Positions 56,717 to 64,000 of a stretch of 64,000 nt of DNA are shown here, piece by piece (the stretch's first letter is position 1; each line of letters begins with the position of its first letter). The DNA comes from Balamuthia mandrillaris. Its lineage: Eukaryota > Discosea > Longamoebia > Balamuthiidae. The notes under the pieces were generated by a model that ran no database searches, was not told where the DNA came from, and worked only from the letters and a program-made list of their open reading frames with translations. The translations under genes and the position numbers were made by a program. The stretch spans positions 143,167 through 207,166 of the forward strand of contig JAVKOQ010000075.1 in assembly GCA_031835245.1 (NCBI GenBank). Direction: 5' to 3'.

Positions 56717-59018
56717 ATGGAGGTTCGGCGCTTTACTGCCGCTGCTTTACTGACGCAACGAGGTGCAAGCCTCTTTCTTGTCCGAAAGAGGTCGCCATCC
56801 TGTGCCTTCTATTCGACAAGGCGAACGATGACTACAACCGCTGCACAAACCGCCGCTTCAAACAGTGAGTTTCAACGCTAATCTTTGTTTGTTTGGCCCT
56901 CTCAGCCCACTGAGACGTCTTTCTTGTCTTCTTTCCTCGAAGAAGACAAACAGTACCGAGGAAAGCAGGGTGTCTTGGCTGCTCATATGAAGGAGATGGA
57001 GCAAACTACCGTTCAGTACTTGCGGGCCGATCAGTGAGTACCTCTCCTTCCCTCGCTCTTCATTGCTGCTAAGTCGACAGCACACTTGCACGCTCATGCG
57101 CATAGACCTGTCATCATTCGTTTGGATGGTCACCGCTTCAGCATCTTTGCCAAGCACTGGAAAAAGCCTTTCGATGAACGAAGTAACATTTTCATTTCTC
57201 TGCTTCTCCCCCTCTGCTTCGCTGCTGCTCTCTTCTCTCCTCTCTCCTCTCTCCCCTCTCCTCTCCTCTCCTCTCTCCTCTCTCCTCTCCCCTCTCCCCT
57301 CTCCCTCTCTCCTCTCTCCTCTCTCCTCTCCTCTTCTCTCTCTTCTCTCCTCTCTCCTCCCAATCTGTCGGGTTGTGGTCACATGAGGGTCGCATGTGTG
57401 CTTGCATGGCGACGAAACAACCTAACGCATTTCTCCGTTTCATGGGAAGGAACAAGGTGTATCGCCTCTACAACTTGACTTAGGCCTCTGATGAGGGGGA
57501 GAGAGAGAGAGAGAGGAGAGACGGGTTGTAGACAAGTTGGGATGGCGGCTCGAGCGGAGCATTTGCGCATATGGCGCGTCCTACAACTCACCAACCACCA
57601 TTCTTATTATTGCTGTTGCCGTACAGTAAGCAGAGCTATGGTGCGGACGGCTGTGGATGTGGCGGAAGCGTTCCATGCGAGGGCTGCCTACACATTCAGC
57701 GACGAGATTTCCCTGATACTGGCCGCCAATCAGGACATTCACAACAAGGATCCCAACAACCCGCTCAACCCGTTCATTTTTGGTGGCAAAGTGCCCAAGA
57801 TCATTACCTTGGCCGCAGGTGTGACGTTCTTTCTCCTCTCTCTTCTTTATTTATCGTGCCTCTCGCTCGTTTCTTCCTCTCACCGTTAACTGATGGCTGT
57901 ATTTACAACTTGGAGGGTAGGCCTTGCCTCGACTCGGTTTAACTGGCACATTGCCAATGAACAATTTGGCAGCTGCGAACAGGAGCAAAAGGTGTTTCTT
58001 CTTTCTTAGCATTTTGTAAGCCATTGAATCGGAACTTATCCTGGTTTTTTTTTTCCCGTGATGGTTCGGTTGAACAGAGACATCAAAGAGCAACAGAGGG
58101 CTCTGCTCATTTCGATGCACGCGCATTCAACCTTCCGGACTATGAAACGTGTCTCGTACGCTCTCTCTTTCCTATTTTTTTTGTCCCTGCGTTCTCAGCA
58201 CCACTGCTCTAATTCTCGGTTCTTGTTCGTTGAACCGCTGCAGGATAATATTATATGGCGAGGACTGGATTGTCTCAGAAATAGTAAAACTGGTCTTGCT
58301 CGTTGCTATTTTTCAGCTAAGCAGTTGCATGACCGTTCCAGCGCGGAAATGGTGGCCATGCTGAAGCAAGAGCACGGCGTCGATTGGTATGTAAATGGAG
58401 AAAAAACGAAAGAGACTCATCTTTTTAGATTTGTTACGGAGAGTTTTTGCTTTTACCAAATATACGCCCTAACTCCGCTCTCTCCTCTCTCCTCTTCATA
58501 CCATTCTTGATCGCACATCAATAGGAACACCTATCCAGACCACTTCAAGACGGGATTACTCATCAAAAAGAAAGCTGTGCTAAAGGAGATGATTCATCCT
58601 ATAACGAGTAACCTATCACCTCATTTTATTTTTTTTTTTTACTTGAGCGACCAGAATGTTGTCTCACAAACAAAAACCTCAAACCTATGCAAACCCCAAA
58701 GACGCGCCCATTACCGTCACCAGGAAAAACTTCTTTTGCATTGGATGGGAGAATGTGCGACGCCTCTCTCGTAATGATGCCACCACCCTCCTCCTCACGC
58801 CGCTTTTACAAGAAGACAACCAGCATCCTATCAACCAACACCAAGAACATCACACAAACGCAACTCAATATGCAGTTGATGAAGACAACGATGATGAGGA
58901 AGAGGAGGAGGAAAGCAACAAAAAGCAGGCAAATGGGGTGGTGTACACGAACCGGTCTCGTTCCTTGTCCCAAGTTCTTCCGCTCTTCACCCCTATTGAT
59001 TACACACCACATCGCTAA
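56717..59018 (+). CDS. Thg1-like 3'-5' RNA polymerase, likely mitochondrial
   Basis: About nine exons. The start MEVRRFTAAALLTQRG, with LVRKRSPSCAFYSTRRT, is Arg/Ser-rich and lacks acidic residues beyond the second, a good mitochondrial presequence. Then LRADQPVIIRLDGHRFSIF (first metal Asp in RLDG), AYTFSDEISLI (second, SDE), STRFNWHIANEQ, HFDARAFNLPDYETCLDN, WRGLDCLRNS and FSAKQLHDRSSAEMVAML. These match Thg1-like proteins (TLPs) better than tRNAHis guanylyltransferase proper. TLPs add nucleotides to the 5' end of RNA in the reverse direction, and in amoebae repair mitochondrial tRNA acceptor stems. The C-terminus has an unusual acidic, Glu/Asp-run tail ending TPHR. A second Met (MTTTAAQ) could give a cytosolic form. 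A 430-nt intron carries a CT-rich repeat. Confidence 0.88.
57228..57360. repeat. (CTCCT)n polypyrimidine repeat in a Thg1-like intron
   Basis: CTCTCCTCTCCT-type tract on the sense strand, inside the intron between ...PFDER and ISRAMVRTAV. Confidence 0.85.
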
Positions 59019-59128
59019 CCCCCACTACAAGAGAAAACAATGTTTGAAACTGTGGTTTGTTCGTGCTTTTATAGTAAAATTATAAGATGGAGAGTTCAAA
59101 TTTTTGAGAAAAAAAAAGACGCGGATGT
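59019..59128. terminator. Short convergent spacer holding two 3' ends
   Basis: 110 bp between the Thg1-like and SND1 stops. It contains ATAGTAAAATTATAAG near 59071-59086 and an A-run at 59109-59117. Transcripts probably overlap. Confidence 0.4.
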
Positions 59129-62100
59129 TTAGTCAACAGGGTCGTCCTCCGCATCGGCACCGTACTCCCAAAGGCCACGCTGTGTGAAGGAGAAGAAAAG
59201 AACAGGTAAGCATACATTTTTGCTACTTAAAAAAAAAAGCATAGAAGGAAAAGGGGACAGAAAATGCGTACATGGTTCTTATGAGCATCAGCTTCTTCGG
59301 CACGGAGATGAGAAACAATTTCTCTATTGGCTCCACGGGGAAGGCGCTTCTCAACACGGGCAAGGCCAGCTTTAACCAGCTCACCGTTGACAAAGATCTG
59401 TTGTTGGGGGGTCTCACCAGGCGCCAAGAGGCTAAGGTAGAGGGTATTGCTGTCCTTATACTCTATGGTGGCGATGATAGTCTTACCCCAGACGAGGTCC
59501 CTGAAAGTGTGCGCGGCCTCCTCTCCCCATTCTTTGTCGAGGCCTCTGGGCTCGATGAAGGCGAGGCGAGCGGGCTGGGCTTGCCACTTAAGGGCCTTGA
59601 GGCCGAGCTCGGCAGGCAGTGTTCGGATATCCTCCACGGGCACAACGTCCGTGTTGCCATAGTCGCCAAAGAGGACGGTGCACTCAGCGGGGGAAACGTT
59701 CAGCACCTTGGCACGGTACCATGTGTTGTCCTCTGCAAACTTTGCGAGCACCACCTCCTCAGGGGCTTTGGGTTTGTAGGCGGGCTTGTCATCGCAGCCC
59801 AGAGCGGCGATCTGCTCCATCAACTGCTTGAGCTTGCCGTTCTCCTCGCTGGCAAGCTGCACGTAGAAAGAGCCGCCGTCCAACACTTCCGTGACGTGGA
59901 CGACTTCCTTGCGGGGTTGGGAGGCGGCTACTACCTCCTCCTTTCTCTTTTGCCTTTCGGCAGCTTCTTTGACGGGGTCAAAGTCCTTCCAAACGCCTTT
60001 CCTCTCAGCCTTGGCCTTAGCCTCAGCTGCCTCGTATTCATCGGCGTAGAGAGTGGGGCGGTTGCACTGGGCCAGACCTTGCTCCAACAGGAGGACAGAG
60101 AGGCTCTTGCCCTTGCGCCAGAGGTAACCCTTGAAGGCACCGTGCTTGTCCTGTCCGTCAATCTGAACCTGAACGTCGTAGTTGAGCACAAAGTCGCGGG
60201 TAAAGTCGCGAGCCTCCACAGCGAAAGGAGGAGCGGGCTTTCCTTCAGCGGGGTTGGGCAGATTTTCGCTGCGGCAGCCAGCAAGGAAGAAAGTAATGAG
60301 CAAGTTCTCCTTAGGCAAGCACAGCTTAACCCTGCTACCAGAGAAGACATATTCCACGATAGCGTCCAGGCGTTCATCTCCCTTCTTGGACAAGGTTTGG
60401 TAGATCTGCTTAGCCTTCTTGGGGTTCCTGGAGACGTCGTTGAGGTAGTGCTTGGTGAACTTAGAGGAGTCTCCCCAAAGACCCAGCTTCTTTTCGCGGG
60501 CGCGCTCCTGAGCCAAGAACAAACTGTCGTAGTACTGAGACTTGTCGGCGCTGAATGTTTCGATGACCTTGGCATAGCCGACCTCCACAAGGGCCAGGGC
60601 GATATTCTTCCCATCGTGGGTGATGGTGTAGAAAGGCTTAGCGGGCAACACCTTCTTTTGTAGTGGCCCCCCCTTGCCACCCTTGCCGCTCGCCTCCTTT
60701 TCCTTGCCTTTGGTGGAGGGAGCACCACCCTCGCTGCCGTTGGCAGTAACGGTTTGCTCGGGCTTGACATAGTCCAATGAGACCTGCACTCTCTTTCCCA
60801 TCAGCCTCTTGCGAACAAACTCCCTGGCCTCCCAGGCGAAGGCCTCGTCGGGCTTGTCATTCTTGCCCAACCGAGGCACAGATATACTGGAGAGAGTCAA
60901 GTTGCGGAGGAGCACTGGCGGGTTGACGTTGAGGTTCAGGACTGAAATCTGGTTGCCGCTGGTGACTTCCTGGACTTTAGCAATGAAGCTTTGTTGGCTA
61001 GCGGTCTGTTGAGCAGCCCTCCTCACGCTGTCAGAGGACCACATCCTCTTCTTAGCTTCTTGTGCTTTGAGCTGCAGCTGAGCATAGTGCGCAGTCTTGT
61101 CCTTGGGAGCACTCCATGGTACAAAGGTTGCCAATCCGGCAGACAAAAGGAGCTCTCCAATGCTCTTGCCTTCCCACAAAACCTCTCCATGATAGGTCGA
61201 ATTGCCGCTCGATGAGGAGGGCTGTCCGTTCTGTCCGCCTTCCTCCTCCTTCTTGGAGGTCTTTCCTCTCTCAAATGCTGTCAAATTCACTTGGATCTTT
61301 CTGTTCAACAAGTGGCGCTCGGTCGTCCATTGCGCTTCCTTGAAAAAGGGCTCTTCTTTCTGGCCGCGTTTAGAGGTGGGCGCTTGCACACCTCCAACCT
61401 TCAAAACGATCTCGCGGAATGAGGGAAGCAACAGGATGCGGAGCATAGATCCGTTGAATACGTGCTCAACGATTCCTGGAAATTTGTTTCATGTCAGAAT
61501 TCTCTCAGAAAGAGGGAGGAGGGAAGAGAGAGAGAACGAACCGGTCAATGTCTTTCCTTTAGAGGATTTGTAGAATTCAACGGCATCAAAGTCAGTGTCG
61601 ATAGTGGGCAGGGCGTGTTCTTTTTCCTCTTGGGATTGTGTCCATTTGCCTTTGCCCAACTCCTTTGCTTTCGTCTCGAGATCAATCAGTTCTTGCACCT
61701 CCCTTTTGATTTTATTTGTTGGTCAATACCAGGGGGAAAAAGATGAGGAGGGAGGGAGGAGGGGGAGGGAGAGGGAGAGGGAGAGAGGGAGAGAGAGAGA
61801 GGAGAGAGAGGGAGGGGAGGGAGAGGGGGAGAGGGAGAGGGAGAGGGAGGGGAGAGGGAGAGAGAGAGAGGAGAGAGGGAGAGAGGGAGAGAGGGAGGGA
61901 GAGGGAGAGAGGGAGAGAGGGAGAGAGGGAGAGAGGGAGAGGAAGAACAAACTTTTTGGGAGTCCTTTCGCGCTTCTTGGTAGACTGGGCATCACCCTCA
62001 GTGGTGTTGCTAGAGTCTGCTCCCTTGGGACGAGATACCTCGGCCCAACCCTCCGAGACGATGAGCTGCGCCACGTCGTCGTCGTTGGGAGTCAGCAAGA

Positions 62101-62527
62101 CGGTGCCGTAAGCTCGCTTGTCGGTCTGGGAGTCAATCTTGTACTTGACGGTTTGGCCGATGAGCAGCTCACGAAGGTACTCCCTGCTTTGCCAAGCAAA
62201 AGGCTAGTTTCATGCGTTTGAGGTTAGATTGGAGAGTGAGTCTAGTGTATTGCCATTTTAAACAAGGAGTTGAACACAGTGGTTTTATTTTAAAAAAAAA
62301 AAACAAACCTCTTCCTTGCGAGTGCCCCAGTCGCCCTTGGCACCGAGCAAAGGAGCCTTGATGGAAGAGATTTTGATTTCTCTCTCCTCGGGTGTGCTCC
62401 ACACTGCGCTTTGGGACTTCTTGTTGACATAGATCTGGATCCTGTCGCCGGAGGGAACGGCCTTGACCACACCGCTTCCAATCTCCACGGGCGCCTTCTC
62501 CTTTCTCTCTTGTGGGGGAGCCGACAT
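59129..62527 (-). CDS. SND1: Tudor staphylococcal nuclease (Tudor-SN / SND1)
   Basis: Five exons (62527-62310; about 62203-61951; about 61707-61543; about 61477-59271; about 59178-59129) give about 964 residues, the normal family length. Start MSAPPQERKEKAPVE. Repeated SNase-like units are recognised by VVKAVPSGDRI, HVFNGSMLRILLLP, VQEVTSGNQISVL and YVFSGSRVKLCLP, with a final VTEVLDGGSFYVQL. The Tudor fold is clear (VLAKFAEDNTWYRAKVLNV and FGDYGNTDVVPVEDI). It ends RGLWEYGADAEDDPVD. The family acts in RNA binding and decay, splicing and stress granules. Two further SNase halves flank the Tudor fold, as usual. A GA-rich repeat of about 200 bp fills intron 2. Confidence 0.95.
61741..61945. repeat. 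(GAGGGA)n purine repeat in SND1 intron 2
   Basis: GAGAGG/GAGGGA mixture on the + strand; CT-rich in the sense of the gene. Confidence 0.9.
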
Positions 62528-63179
62528 TGTGTGTGTGTGTGTTTGTGTGTATGAAAAGAAGAAAATAGAAAAAGAAGTAAAAACCCCAAAAAAAAAAAAA
62601 AAGAAACAGAAAGCAAAATTGAGATCTGTGACACAAGGCTTGTCTCTCTCTGCTGCCCCCTGCCAACAACAACGCTCTCTCGCTTTTTCTGTGCGCGGCA
62701 GACCAACCAACACGAGCAAAACCAGCGGAAGAAACAAGGAAAATCGTCCTTTTTTGAATATGTGCCGACTGGAGTTTCGGAGTTCTGCCGTAAATCAAAC
62801 TGTTCTACGCGAGATTTCTCCCCGTTTGGCTGTTGACTTTTGAGGTTGACCGCCACGTCTCTGTCGACATACTCCGCTTTGGTGACATCATTGCTGTTCA
62901 TTGTCGACACTTACTCCTCATGAAAATTCATGGACATCAACAGGAAACGAAATGACCCCTCATGAAAATTTTCTTTCAGCCCCTCAGGTGTTTGCATGCA
63001 TGAAGAAGAAAGCGGGAAGAGACGTGAAAACCAAAGAGAGTTATTGACGATTAAAAAGGTTTCTATCTATCCGCCCCTCTCCTTGTCCCCCCTTCCTCTC
63101 CTTTTTTTCCCTTTGCACAGTCTGAAATACACAAACGAAGGTTGCTGCATCGGAGCGGGATTGCGTAGCAGAGGAGGAC
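62528..63179. promoter_or_regulatory. Divergent promoter region with two TCATGAAAATT elements
   Basis: TCATGAAAATTCATGG at 62919-62934 and TCATGAAAATTTTC at 62960-62973, 41 bp apart, same orientation. Also (GT)n at 62528-62550 in the SND1 leader and an A-run at 62589-62602. Confidence 0.5.
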
Positions 63180-64000
63180 ATGGAAGGACCCTCCCATCTA
63201 GCCGCTACCGAACATACAGAACGGAGAGAAGAGGAAGCGGTGAACGCAGAAGAGGAAGAGGAAGAAGAAGAAGAAGTGTGCCGTGTATGTCGTTGTGGCT
63301 CCAGTCCAGACCAACCTCTCTTCTATCCATGCCTATGCAAAGGCAGCATCCGCTACATCCATGAGGACTGCCTTGTCAATTGGCTAAAACACAGCAAAAA
63401 GTCTTCCTGCGAACTATGCAAACATCCTTTCCTGTTTCAACCTGGTATGTTTTTGTTTTTTTTAAAAAAATTCCTTCTTCCTTCTTTGCTTACCCGTTAA
63501 TCCTCTTCTCGCTACACACACAGTATACGCTCCCGACACACCACAAGTGCTTCCTAAGCATGAGCTGTTGATAGGACTGTTGCGGAGCGCTGTAAAACCT
63601 CTGAGGCAGGCCATCCGATTGCTGTTGGTGTGCTGTGCCTGGTTGTTGGTTGTTCCCGTGGGAACCAGTTGGGTGTGGCGTTTCTACTTTAGTGCTACCT
63701 TTGACCTTTCATATCCTTTTCTTCTTGTTCTTCGTTCTTCTTCTTCTTGTTCTTCTTCTTCTTGTTCTTCTTCTTGTTCTTCTTCTTCTTCTTCTTGTTC
63801 TTCATCTTCTTGTTCTTCTTCTTGTTCTTCATCTTCTTCTTCTTCTTGTTCTTCTTGTTCTTCTTCTTGTTCTTCTTGTTCTTCTTGTTCTTGTTCTTGT
63901 TCTTGTTCTTGTTCTTCTTCTTCTTCTTGTTCTTCTTCTTCTTCTGTTTCTTCTTCTTCTTCTTCTTGTTCTTGTTCATGTTCATGTTCTTGTTCTTGTT
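63180..64000 (+). CDS. Doa10 / MARCH6-type ER ubiquitin ligase, 5' part
   Basis: Exon 1 starts [18 protein letters not shown] at 63180, then an acidic run and a RING-CH finger: [48 protein letters not shown] follows FLFQP. Exon 2 (from 63525) gives [20 protein letters not shown] and a first hydrophobic segment [16 protein letters not shown]. The CELCKH.F.F.P.YAPD.P..LP pattern is specific to MARCH6/TEB4/yeast Doa10 rather than other MARCH ligases. These large multi-pass ER enzymes degrade misfolded membrane and cytosolic proteins. After about 63710 the sequence is a TTC-rich repeat, so exon 2 probably ends there. The rest of the gene is outside. Confidence 0.88.
63709..64000. repeat. (TTC/TTG)n microsatellite, probably intronic
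   Basis: About 290 bp of TTCTTCTTCTTG units running off the window. Pyrimidine-rich on the sense strand of the ligase gene. Confidence 0.9.

Noticed and set aside
59272-60663. 463-residue + strand open frame
   Set aside because: It lies antisense to the single large SND1 exon, whose product is unmistakable; a long antisense frame results from its codon choice.
61712-62111. Arg/Glu/Gly- and Leu/Ser/Pro-rich open frames on both strands
   Set aside because: They translate the GAGGGA repeat of an SND1 intron.
63695-63985. Lys/Asn-rich open frame on the - strand
   Set aside because: A pure TTC/TTG microsatellite read backwards.

Overview
The window is nuclear DNA of a free-living unicellular eukaryote. 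Protein genes are split by short GT-AG introns (mostly about 45-130 nt, some longer), genes sit close together on both strands, and there is no bacterial operon layout. The protein repertoire points to an amoebozoan, perhaps a centramoebid such as Balamuthia or Acanthamoeba: a GBD/FH3-RasGEF fusion, an EF-hand NADPH oxidase, a hybrid histidine kinase, a Thg1-like 3'-5' polymerase with a mitochondrial-type presequence, and a Rho-like/LRR/SAM protein. The species is an inference. I rebuilt exon joins by hand from reading frame, splice sites and family consensus. I saw no tRNA, rRNA or CRISPR array.

Left block (1-9155): the 3' end of an unrecognised + strand gene; a very large - strand gene joining LRR, formin-type GBD/FH3, ubiquitin-like folds and a complete RasGEF module (617-7885); then, divergently, a small longin-fold adaptor/COPI-type subunit (8242-9155).

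Retroelement island (about 9156-24781): no host gene was found. It holds a nearly complete I-like LINE on the - strand (17111-22012) with a 15-bp target-site duplication, four 5'-truncated copies of the same LINE, a decayed Ty3/gypsy element (11504-15755) whose reverse transcriptase is split by a 200-bp solo LTR with its own 4-bp duplication, and two further gypsy integrase relics. The rest is AT-rich spacer.

Right block (24782-64000): a DEAH helicase-RBR gene that appears to have lost the exon for helicase motif VI; a secreted Pmp-like beta-helix protein; an FHA...BRCT-BRCT scaffold with about 15 T-x-x-Y repeats and a frame break inside the array; an EF-hand NADPH oxidase; a pseudo-GTPase/LRR/SAM protein; a CCCH zinc-finger protein; a tail-anchored protein; a GAF-GAF-histidine kinase-REC-REC protein; a Thg1-like protein; Tudor-SN (SND1); and the start of a Doa10/MARCH6-type ER ubiquitin ligase.

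Themes: signalling (RasGEF, histidine kinase, NOX, pseudo-GTPase), RNA processing and quality control (DEAH-RBR, Thg1-like, Tudor-SN, CCCH), protein quality control (Doa10) and DNA-damage scaffolding (FHA/BRCT). Two sequence-wide patterns stand out. Intronic microsatellites are nearly always pyrimidine-rich on the sense strand. A CGAAAATTCGTG-like element occurs in three divergent promoter regions.
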